From Arbacia lixula (lineage: Eukaryota > Echinodermata > Echinoidea > Arbacioida > Arbaciidae): DNA of 64,000 bases. Shown here piece by piece: positions 42,181 to 53,950 of the stretch. The position numbers and the translations under genes were made by a program. The notes under the pieces were generated by a model. It was not told the DNA's origin. It saw only the letters and a list, made by a program, of their open reading frames with translations, and ran no database searches. The first letter of the stretch is position 1, and every line of letters begins with the position of its first letter. Where the stretch lies: NCBI GenBank assembly GCA_963669155.1, contig OZ022589.1, positions 6,911,723 through 6,975,722 of the forward strand, in the 5' to 3' direction.

Positions 42181-42539
42181 AGTAACGAGTATTTAGAGAG
42201 GAATGCTGTTTGTCACGTTGTGGGGTTCTTTATAAATAAGATAAATAAAGAATAAAAATCGGAACTAATGTTGATGTAGTTTCAAAATGAAACTTCAATT
42301 ATAAGGAATATATGAAATAATCAGATTATAATGAAACGCAATAACATACTCATAGCAATTGAATTGAACAGTGAAATGTTGCCTCAATTCAATAATCTTT
42401 AAATAGGAATGAGGATGAATAAACAATCAAATATTTTCCGATTGACTCTGTCTACTAGTCATGTCAAAAGTAATGAATTGAATTATGTGTTTACATCAAA
42501 CTATCTTCCGTACAGATATCAAAACCTGGATATGGCCGG

Positions 42540-42782
42540 TTGATAACGTTCAGCGCAGTGTGCATCATCAATACAACCCGGTTGCCTTGACGACGCGATT
42601 GCGATAACGTTGATTTTTGAAGCGCGAGTTCATCAAAAGACCCGCTGTCGAGGTTACACGGTATGACGTCGTTGCCCGAGCTGAGGTGGTTGCAGTTGCG
42701 ATCCTCGATGCTCGGCGACGTCGATGAGGGAGACCAGGAAACCGAACAGTCACCGCCCGGTCTGGGTGCAAGGGCACGTGAT
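42540..42782 (-). other. CG-rich open stretch, possible lost exon
   Basis: An open minus-strand frame includes SPSIEDRNCNHLSSGNDVIP and DSGSFDELALQKSTLSQ with no ATG. Base composition differs from its AT-rich surroundings and it lies about 1.3 kb 5' of the DUF829 relic on the same strand, so it might be that gene's first exon. No family match recognised. Confidence 0.25.
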
Positions 42783-43524
42783 AGCTGAACCCTTGATTAC
42801 GGCTGAAATGTAGTTACACCGCATCATGAATTCAACCCAAGAATAACTTGTACGTTTTAACTTTATATCTTGTAAAGCACACGACATCTTAATGACAATA
42901 GTCACACCATTTGGTTTACCAAATAGACTTCGCAAAAAAAACAGCAACCGGATATCTCCTCGATATCTCCAATTAGCACAATAGCCATTTACTAGCATAA
43001 TAATGTCCAGTGCTAGAATGATTCAGACCTCTGCTACGTACAATACTTCCATTTAACCAGCAACCATTACTTATGACCGCTTGTTAACAAAATGCGTAAG
43101 TTGCATAAACCATTGATAGCCACGCTAAAACATATAGCCACGCTAAAGTAGTTCTCATTTTCATCCCAATATAAATATATGCCGTAAATACACGATGGCA
43201 CAAATCAATGAGAAATACCCAACAATATAGGCTTCCTCAAAGTTCGACATGGCTGACATAAAATGGCCGACTTTTGTTACTTGCCAAAAGAGGGCGTTTA
43301 TGACATTTGACATTTCACTACTAATTAAACACATTTCAGTTTTTGCTGAAAAATACATACGTTCAGTTTCCGAACTAGAAGAAATCATTAAATTTGAAAT
43401 GGTAATTTTCGTGTCATAAATTGTTTGCCTTTAAAATGTTCACTTTAGTTGAAAGCACTGATATTTAGAAAGCCAAACTTTAATCTGAAAGACTTGCCTA
43501 TACAGAAATTAAACAGTTGTAGAA

Positions 43525-43546
43525 CCCCCCCCCCCCCCCCCCCCCC
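43525..43546 (+). repeat. Poly-C tract, 22 bases
   Basis: Uninterrupted C run about 135 bases before family D copy 2. Confidence 0.9.
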
Positions 43547-43680
43547 GCAAACTGGCATATTTCAGACTTAGTTATTTTGAAAAATTGAAGACCCTATTGC
43601 CTGCCTCCCGGAGGAATTTGTGTCCACACGACGGCCGTCTGCACTTCCCGCTCATGACAGCAGAAACAGTGGCAGCTAGA

Positions 43681-44403
43681 GCAGGGATGTGTTATGGAAG
43701 GATATGAAACAACTTTCTTTCTTTGAGCCCATGCGTGGCACCGCCGAAAAAAATGTCTTCTCAGCAAGTGCTTTTTCAGGTGTTTTAATAATAACGAACA
43801 GGATTGCGTAGCAATGGTTTCTCAGATAGAACAAAAGAAATATAGAGTCTAATTTCGCTTGTCCAGTTCCGTTGGATTACATCAAAACTTTTGTAAGGAA
43901 AAGAGATATCAGCGAACAAAAAAAAGGTTTTTTCTACTTAAATATCTCAGTTGCAGGCAAATGCACGCAAACTCTGTTAATGAAAATAAACAGCTTAAGA
44001 TATAATTTTGATAATGATTGAATCCCACGTTAGCGGAAAGGTGCGGAAAGTGAAGAAATATGTTAATTGTGTAAGAATATTATCTTATATCTCCGTTTGT
44101 GCATCATTCAACAATCATTTAGAAGAAAACCGAGTACAGGATCTTTAGTGGTGTTGCCCGTAACTTTCTTGAAAATTGCACAAAAATATGATTAGAAACA
44201 TAGCTTCCAGAGACAAAACAGTGAATTAAAGATATTGCTTTCCAAGTTAACAGCAGCTAAATGTCGGTGCCGCGCATGGGACATCAAAGCATTGTAGTGA
44301 TTATGGATTGATTTTGACATTCATTAGCACGCTTTAGTATCCATACAGATGTGTGAATATATTAACTCGAGTTGTCCCTCCTTCCTAACACATCCCTGGC
44401 TAG
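43681..44403. repeat. Long dispersed repeat, family D (copy 2)
   Basis: gcagggatgtgttatggaag through cttcctaacacatccctggc, collinear with 37307-38031. No reading frame is conserved between the copies. Confidence 0.75.
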
Positions 44404-44904
44404 AGTTAGGGCGGATACACTCACTCTCATGCAGCAAGTCCCCAGACTTCCCCGACTCTCTCCCGCACACAGGACTCCTCCCCGTGGGTGACAAAACAGG
44501 TCTTTCGTCAATCACGACAAAAGAGCTTCTCACACCACTCCCTCAAACTCAGGTACACTCGGACACTCGTTCCATCATACCAAAACAAAATCTACCAATC
44601 ATGTTCTTCCATATGTGCTCACGTCACTTACTATTACATAATACCCTTAGGGCAAAATCAGGCAAACCGAAAAAACCGCGGGTAACAATAAATTAGGCAC
44701 GGCTCCTAGCTGCGAAAAGGATAGACAAAAGAATTACTTAGAATGCGATGCATCCAGTGCGCCACAGAGCCTAGGTTACCTGTATTATAAAACATATGGT
44801 ATAAGGGCTTTTAGAAGATGAGTCGAATTAACTCGGCCATGTGGTGTTTAAAGCTATTACAAAAGAAACACATTACTGAGCAACGTGGCTTCCATTGCCA
44901 GTCA

Positions 44905-46300
44905 GTTAACCTTTGTAATTTGGCTTACATTTTATTTTGACACTGTTTGCAAGTTGAATTTAAAAGAATTACGAAACTAAGCATTCTGAATGTGGGCTGG
45001 TAATGAATTCTAGGTTACTGGACCTAAACAACGGGCTGATTTGGAAAGAGTATTTTGTATTTAACTTTCCACATGTGGAATTTAACAGGTTGAAGGGTAT
45101 TGTACTGATGAATTTCAGCATTCAAGGGAAACATGTGCATGAGATATTAGGTTTGAAAAGTATCTACGCATTAAACAGGCAATTTGCATCGTATTTATAT
45201 CAAAAACATTAAGCAACGTTCGAACAGGGGTAACGAAGATTCAAGGTAATGAGAACTGGCACATAATACGAAGGATTCTGTTCTGTATAAATGATGAAGT
45301 CTGACTAATTTAGAGAGATGCAACGAATCCCATAACGCATTGCAATTAGCGATGTGAGGCACTATGAATGCATTGAACATCATTAACAAGAATTTATGTG
45401 GAAAAGTGAGTTCCAGATTATTCATGATACCAATGTTACGTGATATTTTTGGCAAACAAAATTTATATGTAAATCCCAACATAAATACATATCTACAAGC
45501 ACTCCAAGATATGTAACCACAGAACATTGCTTAATTCTAATGTTGTTGATGTATAAGGGGTCATCATTATAACAAGTATTTAGGTCTTGCCTATGTCTGA
45601 AAACAACGAATGGAGTTTTTACAATGTTTAGAGATAAACTATTGCATAAAAGCTAATTGTGAGCATGCATTAAATGAACATGCACTTTATTGATCAAAAT
45701 GTAAATGCTTTCCTCAGAGGCAACTAAAGCAGTGTCGACTACAAAAAGAACGTAGTCACAAGGATGTGGGGATTTTATTTATATATCATTGATATATATT
45801 AGAAACAATAAAGGACCAAGTAGTGAACCCTGTGGTACACCAGGTGTAAGAAACATGAAATCAGAAGTATGTGAGTGATACACAGTGTATTATTTTCTGT
45901 CAGCTAGATAGCCTTGAAACCAAAGAAGTGGTATGCCCCAATCCCGCAATAACGCAATTTTGCTAATAGTATTGTATGCGACAGGGTATCAAATGCTAAA
46001 TTGATAAATCCATGAAAATAGCTATTACATGCTTATTCAGACACAATTCAGGATTTTATCATAACGATTGATTAAAGCAAATTCGTTCTAAACCCGTATT
46101 GGTTGGAACAAAGGAGATATTATACACCATGAAATTGTAGATACGATTGTAAACAACTATCTCGAGTACCTTGGAAAATAATGGAAGGATAGAAGTGGGT
46201 CTACATTTGCTACAATCTGAAGTGAGGTCTTTCTTGAATATGGGTACAACTTTTGCGATTTTCATTGTGGAGGGGAATACACCAGTTTGTATTGGGGTCA
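44905..46300 (-). pseudogene. Non-LTR retrotransposon reverse transcriptase, decayed
   Basis: From right to left on the minus strand: MKIAKVVPIFKK, ILPLFSKVLEIVVYNRIYNF, a frameshifted [49 protein letters not shown] in place of the F-A-D-D active site, LLMMFNAFIVPHIANCNALW, LNVFDINTMQIACLMRR and NSLPAHIQNA. The order is that of a jockey/CR1-like RT. Stops and frameshifts break it throughout, and the first catalytic Asp of the pair reads Val. The 5' end is cut at about 46,300 where another repeat (gggtcaatccacgtgaaatc) begins. Confidence 0.88.
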
Positions 46301-46680
46301 ATCCACGTGAAATCAACCAATGGTGTTAACCCGACCCCCTTCAATTTTCTTCAAACTCGCACCAAATGTTCCCCCAAGTGTCTGACGGAAGATTCTGAAA
46401 TATTTTGCCCCAAGGTCAAACGCTTGCTAAGATACGGCCTCCCTTAGCAACCAATGCGTGATCGAACAACTGAGTTTAAATAAAATTTGCTATTTTTGAT
46501 TGACCGCTGCAGCCAAGTTAAATGAGTTACATTGCTTATTTCCTGTAAATTGAAAGAACTTAATAGTCTTAACATGCACAATGTATTCTGGTGCCGAGCG
46601 GACCACCCATTCTTATGCATGACGTCAAGGAAAATGGTGTTAAGCATCAATGGCAATGTGTTCGGGTGCATGTTTGTTTT
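46290..46680. other. Unidentified repeat-like sequence
   Basis: Starts gggtcaatccacgtgaaatc and continues to about 46,680 with moderate GC. No open frame of note. It truncates the RT relic, so it is probably a later insertion. Confidence 0.4.
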
Positions 46681-46689
46681 TTGAGAAAA

Positions 46690-47110
46690 AGTATTTAAAA
46701 AATAAGAGAAAGTTTCCCCCTGGGGTGTTTTGGGGGCTACCCTCTTCCCCAGCCCCTAACCGCTTGTACACCCCAAGTTTAAGAACTAATGGTCCCATTT
46801 TTCCTCAGGATGATTCCTTTCTAGTTTGGTTGAAATCCAGTTATTTATTCTTGAGATAATGTCCCAAAATATGAGATAATGCCCCAGGGGCGCTTGGGAG
46901 CTACCCCCACCCCCTTGCCACTTATGACCACACATTTGAACAAGGTATGGCCCCTATTATCTAAGGATGATTCCTATCAAGGTTTTCTTTTTCAAGTCTG
47001 GCGGCGCGTTTTCGTAAAGAATGAAAATTAATATATTAGGGCCCCTGGGGGATTTTAGAGGCTGCCCCCAGGTGCCCCTGAAAATATTTTGAGATGCCTC
47101 TATAGGTAAT
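46690..47110 (+). repeat. Three diverged tandem paragraphs, C/G-rich
   Basis: tttccccctggggtgttttg/ggggctacc at 46711, gccccaggggcgcttgggag/ctaccccc at 46879 and gcccctgggggattttagag/gctgccccc at 47041 each begin a unit of about 165 bases that also contains aggatgattcct. Confidence 0.6.
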
Positions 47111-47172
47111 ACATGTATTGTTCCAAATATAATTTTATGCATGTGTGCCAAATTTGGTGCTTGTAGGCAAAA

Positions 47173-47394
47173 GTGCACATTTTTTCACTTTATCCACCCC
47201 ACCATACAGTACACACGTGCCATAGCCTAACCATACGCCAGTCATTTTTGGCAGTAGAAGAAATAAGCACATTTGGAGAGAAGATAGCTGTCATTAAGAG
47301 GTATCTCCAGCAACTGCCAGCAGGGCCCAAACAAATTAAAGCCATCAAACGGAAGGCCATAAGGCAATGTGCAACAGGGGATCTAGGCAACTAA
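47173..47394 (+). other. Short ORF of unknown nature
   Basis: 73 codons; the last 45 (EEISTFGEKIAVIKRYLQQL ... KQIKAIKRKAIRQCATGDLG) read like charged alpha-helical protein. It adjoins repeat DNA on both sides, so a transposon fragment is possible. No family recognised. Confidence 0.25.
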
Positions 47395-47574
47395 CTAGAC
47401 TAATTTGCGTATAGCTCCATACAATAAATCATGCATTATCATGCCAGATGACCTTAATTTTTGTATATATTTGTATTTTCCCAAATTATTGGTTGCGTGG
47501 ACCCCTACCCCCGTCAAAACCATCGCGTCTACAGAGCGATGAGAGCAATTTGCAAACATGGTCTAGGGAACTAG

Positions 47575-47775
47575 GCTAATGATACGGGAAGGAGCCACAT
47601 ATAACACTGAGCCAAATATGCCGTGTAAATCACGGCATATTTGGTTCCTCCTGGAACGATATGTGATAACGAGAACGATGGCTGCTGGCATATATTGTTC
47701 CGAGAACCAGATATAACGCTGGTAAGAGATATGCCGTCACACCGGCCGATACGTCTGGGAAACGGCTTCTGTGAG
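47575..47775. repeat. Dispersed repeat with GGCCGGTGTGA motif (copy 2, inverted)
   Basis: Contains the palindrome atatgccgtgtaaatcacgg/catat and ends agatatgccgtcacaccggc, the reverse complement of 29310-29330. Confidence 0.55.
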
Positions 47776-48100
47776 GCATTATAGTGATGACACGTTATTT
47801 GCTTAAACTGTGAGCCTTTTAAGAGTACATTAATTGCTGGGAGAATTATAAAATCATCAATCAATATGTTGCTTGTGTCGCGGTAATAGGAGCAGACATC
47901 GCGATATTTGTTTTATTACATATATAAAGGTAGTGGTATTAATAGATGTAACACAACAATTGTCGATGGAGGGGGTAGTACTAGTAGTGGCGGTGGTAGT
48001 AGTACCACAGTACTAATGTCGCAGTAGTATTGGTAATACATGTATATGTACTAGTAGTACAAAAAGTAGTATGCAGTGTGTAGTAGAAGAATGTAGTGGT

Positions 48101-48109
48101 AATGTATAC

Positions 48110-48158
<49 letters not shown>

Positions 48159-48168
48159 CAGCAGCAGC

Positions 48169-48215
<47 letters not shown>

Positions 48216-48246
48216 GCCTAGTAGTAGAAGAAATAGTGGTAATAGC

Positions 48247-48297
<51 letters not shown>

Positions 48298-48327
48298 CGT
48301 AGAAGTATGTAGTAGTAATAGTACTAA

Positions 48328-48387
<60 letters not shown>

Positions 48388-48511
48388 AAATAGTGGTAGT
48401 AGTAGCAGTTGTAGTAGTATAGCAGTAGTAGTAGTAGTAGTCGTAGAAGTATGTAGTAGTAGTAGTAGTAGTACTAATAGTAGTAGTAGTAGCTGTAGTT
48501 GTAGTAGTAGC

Positions 48512-48567
<56 letters not shown>

Positions 48568-48657
48568 AAGTAGTAATAGTAGTAGTAGTAGTAGTATTAG
48601 TAGTAGGGGTAGTAGTGGCAGTAGTAGTAGTAGTAGTAGTAGTCATAGTAGTAGTAT

Positions 48658-48703
<46 letters not shown>

Positions 48704-48786
48704 CATGGTAGTAGGGGTAGTAGAAGTAGTAATAGTAGTAGTAGTAGTAGTATTAGTAGTAGGGGTAGTAGTGGCAGTAGTAGTAA

Positions 48787-48845
<59 letters not shown>

Positions 48846-48870
48846 CTAGTCATGGTAGTAGGGGTAGTAG
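48101..48870 (+). repeat. (AGT)n microsatellite block with higher-order structure
   Basis: About 750 bases of AGT repeats broken by gcagcag, cgtagaagtatgtag and aggggtagtagtggcag variants. Two segments recur: agtcgtagaagtatgtag at about 48295 and 48438, and attagtagtaggggtag at about 48596 and 48750. Val/Ser open frames on + and Thr frames on - are repeat artefacts. Confidence 0.93.
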
Positions 48871-49262
48871 TACAAAAGGAGGGGCTGCAAGAACATAGGA
48901 GGCGATGAAAAGGAACATAATAAAGAGTACATAAACAAGATGAAAAATAAGAAATAAATCAAAGTAGATGAGCAAGGAGAGAAAAGGGGAGAAGAGTAGA
49001 GTTTTTTTTTCAATTACATCACAAACATCAAGACCCAGAGTCATAATTATTCCCCACATCATACCCCCGCATTTTGAAAATAGCCCTGGTTTTAACCATT
49101 ATTAGATCAAAAGCTGTTAAGCTGAATAAAGCAATTCAACAAACCAAATAACCGATAATATATGGGCAAATTTTCTGCATCAAACAAAATTAATGGGAAG
49201 CACGTTTAGGCAATGCGCTATTTTTCACCAGCGCTACGTCATAATGACCGACGATGAGAAGA

Positions 49263-49270
49263 TGACGTCA
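49263..49270. promoter_or_regulatory. TGACGTCA (CRE-type) palindrome
   Basis: Full CREB/ATF consensus in a stretch of cgctacgtcataatgaccg. No gene start was recognised nearby, so function is unsupported; listed because the octamer is over-represented in the window. Confidence 0.35.
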
Positions 49271-49468
49271 TATGAGCATTTCATGGCGTTTATGTCGTGC
49301 GGCTCGTTAGGGGTTGTTAACAGCGTGATTATTTAGGAGACGCGGAGAGATGGGAGCGGGAAGAGAAAGTGGGAGAAAAAAAAAAGCTTTTCCAACCAAC
49401 AATTTGTGTATCAAAACATGTTACATCTTTGTTTACATCTTTCTTACACTAAGCCTCCCCCCTTCCCC

Positions 49469-49469
<1 letters not shown>

Positions 49470-49516
<47 letters not shown>

Positions 49517-49533
49517 TCTCTCTCCCTCTCTAT
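49470..49533 (+). repeat. (CT)n microsatellite
   Basis: Nearly pure CT run; first of a cluster of CT/GA tracts extending to 53,165. Confidence 0.92.
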
Positions 49534-49603
49534 GTTAATCTCTCGTTAAATGTGTTTTTGAACAATTCTGGGGAGGGGGTGGTTGTCCATTCTATTCCCT
49601 TAA

Positions 49604-50068
49604 AGGGATAGCTCACCCTGAAATTGATTTGATTTCAATAAAAGGAGACACGTGAAAGATACATATTAGTGAAATTCGCCTAAGGATCAGAAAGTAATGA
49701 TCTTTTGATCTTTAAATTTTGTGACGTCACGTGCGAGCTGTTCTCTCTCTCTCTCTCTCGTATGTTGTATACAAAATGTTTTTTTTGTCTGTTTTTTTAC
49801 ATGGAATTTATTTTTTCGTGCAGGCATGTGTGTAAAAAGCGTACTTCTAATGATGTACCAATTGAACAGGTAAAAGGAGGCATATCTTTTTAAGATTTTT
49901 TTTTTTTTTTTTATTTTACCTCACAAGTGACGTCAAAAAATCAAAATATTAAAATCAAATAACTTTCTTTTCCTTAGACAGATTTTCGTCAAACCGACAC
50001 TAATAACATTTTTCTTTCATGTTTCTCTTTTTATTGAAACCAAAATAATTTCAGGATGAACAACCCCT
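49604..50068. repeat. TTAA-type foldback element, AGGGAT type (about 465 bp)
   Basis: TTAA at 49600-49603; right flank is ttga. Starts agggatagctcaccctgaaa and ends tttcaggatgaacaacccc. Arms gtgacgtcacgtg / aagtgacgtcaaaa pair and both carry TGACGTCA. A small CT run has expanded inside. Confidence 0.8.
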
Positions 50069-50963
50069 TTGAGACTCCCCCTCAAGTACTCAAAAACTGT
50101 AAGTTTCCGGTCTCAACAAAATATGATACATATTTAAGAGATAGCATGCAACTCTATCTGCGCAGTATGTAATGGAAAGAATGTACTACCAGACATCCAA
50201 GCGATATCAAAAAATCGAATGTAACATTTATGCATCTAAATCCAAACGTTATACGAGCCATTAGGCAAGATTGAGTATAAATATGGTGCAATAAAGGACC
50301 CGATATAAAGGAGACGATACGTAAGAAAACTGCACTCATATGTCAAGAGAATTACCTCGCAGGAGAGAATTCAATAACTATTGATGAATTCGTGCCAATC
50401 GGCCTTTTCCTCTCGGGGAGATTTGAAATTGCCGTTGTGATATACAGAATCTGATCCTCGCTCCTGTTCGTTATTGACTCTTGTCAATTGATCCGAACGA
50501 TCCTGGGTACTTTAAAAATAAACGAGACCTTCTTCTGTCCCCGCTGTGTGACGAGTTTCAAACATCGATTGGGATTTAAAAGGCAGGCCGCTGCACTTTC
50601 ATTTCCCCCTCTCTCCGATTGACTTATCCCCCCCACCTACCTACCCCCTCCCCCTTCATGCTTTTAACGCCGCCCATACTCCATACCCATCATCCAAAAT
50701 TACTTGTGCTACATTTATTTAGTTCCATTACCATTCATTTTTGTTAAATATCGTAATGTGTGAAAATAATATGTAATTAGAGTATTATATGTACGCATGT
50801 ATATTCTTATGTTTTCAAAAGCATGGATCATTGTAAATTGGTATATACAGCTTTTCAGAATTGGCGGGCTCTATATTGGTATTTCCGAGAAAGACGTTTA
50901 TTCATTTGTCTTTTTTACAAGCTCAACATGCTCAAGCTCTTCATTGATCATTGTTGAATGTTC

Positions 50964-50967
<4 letters not shown>

Positions 50968-51020
<53 letters not shown>

Positions 51021-51126
51021 CTTTCTCTCTGTCTCTATATATCTCTTTCTCTCTCTATCTCCCTCTGTCTGTCTTTCTGTCTGTCTGTCTCTCTCTTTGT
51101 CTCTTTCTCTTTTCTCTCTCGCTCTC

Positions 51127-51157
<31 letters not shown>

Positions 51158-51165
51158 CGCACCCA
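50968..51165 (+). repeat. CT-rich microsatellite
   Basis: About 50 bases of pure (CT)n followed by CTGT/CTTT variants. Confidence 0.92.
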
Positions 51166-51628
51166 CACATACACATATACTATGGACAGATACTCAGACA
51201 AGCTCTGTCTCTCTCATTGTCTCCCCTTTCTCTGTCTACTGTATGTAGAGTAAATTTCTTGAACGAGGAAAGTTAAGTAGACATAAACAGAAGTAAGATA
51301 CAATCAAGATTATTAATACATTTTGTTTGCAGTGATATTAGGTAATGTAACGGCTGCTGATTAAAATATCATGTATGAGAGCCCACATTTAAAAGCAACT
51401 ATGTGTGCGAAGAAATCGCGGTATGTTTTGTTATTAATTGATAGTTTAATTTTATAATGGATTGAGATTGATCCAGCCACTTTTCGAACAGCGCTAATTT
51501 TCCGTTTGCTTTCATTTGAAGAAATAACCTCCTGTCCAATATGAGGTCATTAAAATCAATAAATGCCAATACAATTATGAACTGTTATGAATAAAAAAAT
51601 GATTTACTCTTTTACAGAAAGGGGCTCT

Positions 51629-51630
<2 letters not shown>

Positions 51631-51673
<43 letters not shown>

Positions 51674-51743
51674 TCGTCTTGCCCCTTACCAACGCATCAC
51701 CATCAATCACCCTTATTTTCACCACCACCACCCCTTTCTCTCC

Positions 51744-51775
<32 letters not shown>

Positions 51776-51960
51776 TTCTGACTCTGTCTCTTTCTCTATG
51801 TCTCTCGCTGTCCCTGTCTCTTCTCTCTCTGTCTCTCTCTTTCTGTCTCTCTCCTTCTGTCTCTATCTGTCTCTGTCTCTCTCTCTCTCTGTCTCTCTTT
51901 CTCAATCTGTTTCTCTCTCTCTCTTTCTCTATATATCTCTCTCTCTCTCTGTCTCTCTCT
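51631..51960 (+). repeat. CT-rich microsatellite, two blocks
   Basis: Pure (CT)n at about 51631-51671, a caccacc spacer, then a long interrupted CT/CTGT block. A C run lies at 52001-52017. Confidence 0.9.
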
Positions 51961-52431
51961 ATTACCACCTTATCACCATCCCCCTTCTTTTCACCACCAG
52001 CTCCCCCCCCCCCCCCCACCCACTCTCTGTCTCGCTGCCTCTCCCCCTCTCTCTGTATGTATATACATATATGTATGCATTTCTCCTTCACCTCCCCATC
52101 ACCATCACGATTCAACTCACCACCAGCCTCATCTCAATTCCCCTGGACGTCTCGAGCAATCACGGAATGACGTCATAGGCTCCTGCGTTGATGGAGCGAA
52201 TTCAATTGCGGAGCGGTGCAAAACAAGAGGGTGTAGAGAGATCAAGAACCAAAGCTGAAGCAATGAGTAAGAAATGTAGAGAGAGGTTTTGTACACTTAT
52301 GTACACATGTAAACTTGTTAAATCTTAAATTCAGCTACACATACTGTATTATTACATATTAATAGATAAGAAAACATATTTTTATGATAAAAAGTTACTA
52401 TTTCCCTATGAAACAATATACATTTGCACAC

Positions 52432-52480
52432 AATGTGTGTGTGTGTGTTTGTGTGTGTGTATGTGTGTGTGTGTGTGTCC
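52432..52480 (+). repeat. (GT)n microsatellite
   Basis: Interrupted GT/TTGT/ATGT run. Confidence 0.9.
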
Positions 52481-52725
52481 AACTAAATCATTGTACAAGC
52501 ACCCGTACATACATCTATATGGAGAGACAAATTATACACATGATCTAGACTGCCGATAACGGGTACAATTACTGTCAAATACTATCAACGAGAGAAAAAC
52601 AAATTAACTTGGCTTCGTGCTTCTTCTTTCGAAGACAGTGAAAACACCATGACATATATGGTATCATAATGGGAAATGACATAAATATATAAACAGTAAG
52701 GATTGGGTTACTCATAGAGTAAATG

Positions 52726-52775
52726 GAAGAGAGAGATAAAGAGAGAGATAGAGACAGAGACACAGAGAGATAGAG

Positions 52776-52823
<48 letters not shown>

Positions 52824-52922
52824 GAGAGACAGAAAGAGTTCAGAGATAGAAAGATCGATGGAGGGAGAGAGGGGGAGGGAGACTCAGTGAGATGGGCAAG
52901 AGAGATAGAGAGAGAGAGAGAG
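52726..52922 (+). repeat. GA-rich microsatellite
   Basis: Interrupted (GA)n, reverse complement in type to the CT blocks on either side. Confidence 0.9.
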
Positions 52923-53009
52923 ATCTCGACCATTCTCGAGAATAAACAAACACGATGCACACCGAACACTCGTGAAAGAAGTAGGAGATGAATTATTTGA
53001 AAGACTCCT

Positions 53010-53060
53010 TTCTCTCTCTCTCCCTCTCTCTCTGTCTCTCTCTGTCTCCCCTCTCTCTCC

Positions 53061-53094
<34 letters not shown>

Positions 53095-53105
53095 ATCTCT
53101 CTCTC

Positions 53106-53136
<31 letters not shown>

Positions 53137-53165
53137 CATCTCTCCATCTCTCGAATATCTCTCTC
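53010..53165 (+). repeat. CT-rich microsatellite
   Basis: Interrupted (CT)n about 90 bases after the GA block; the pair could fold into a large imperfect hairpin. Confidence 0.9.
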
Positions 53166-53754
53166 CAAACCCAGCGTGTTACTCACCGTAATGCACGAGC
53201 CAAAAGGGTATGTAAACGTCGCCACAATGCAGAATTGCATTACCTCAATGGACGAGAAGGGGAGGAGAGCCACGGCAAAGAATGGGCTAAATGTCACAGC
53301 CTTAATACACCCTCCAAGGAGGTTATTTGGGTTGATTTTGTATAGACAGCATACTGTTAGATTGGGGAGTGTATATGTTTACGTCGTTTATATAAACGTG
53401 TGCGCAGAATAAGAGCTGACAAAACAAGTATGTACGTCATGACATATGTAAGATTTGCAGGGTATCTAAAATGCATGACGAACGTCATTTTTAAGTTCTT
53501 GATATATAGGTGTGTTTACAAACAGTCGAATGTCAAACCCATTTCAGAAAGTCTAATAATGTATCTGAATGAGTGTTTTGAGTGGGTTCTAGTTTACGTT
53601 TATTTTGAATTCCCAGGTAATATAGGTTAGGTAACAAAGAATACCAAACAAAGACTGTCTTGACTACTGTTTACCAGGGACCACCACCGGTTTAACCCAC
53701 AACTTGCAGTCTTATACTTTGATGTACAGTATGATATAAGAGTATGGTAACATT

Positions 53755-53950
53755 TCATCTCATTTATTTTTGGTTTACACAACGAAAACTAGAACTAACG
53801 CCAACTTTGTGCCAATATTGTAAACATTTAATTTCTCGTCATTTCATTCCGTTTTTACCCCATGAATGGATCGTAAATCCTGATTGAATACAACCATATG
53901 GTGCCACCGAAAGAGTTGATATCACTCTGAATACAATGTAGCATATGTAT
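53755..53950. repeat. Dispersed repeat (copy 2)
   Basis: catttatttttggtttacac, gaatacaaccatatggtgcc and accgaaag occur in the same order as at 27150-27370. Confidence 0.6.

Noticed and set aside
48071-48898. 275-codon Val/Ser ORF and 211-codon Thr ORF on the other strand
   Set aside because: Both are readings of an AGT repeat; no non-repeat segment supports a protein.
49263-49270. Promoter of an unrecognised gene based on the CRE octamer
   Set aside because: The octamer alone is not evidence of a promoter, and no coding region begins nearby.
50797-53412. Several Ser/Leu or Arg/Glu-rich ORFs of 80-167 codons
   Set aside because: CT/GA microsatellite artefacts.
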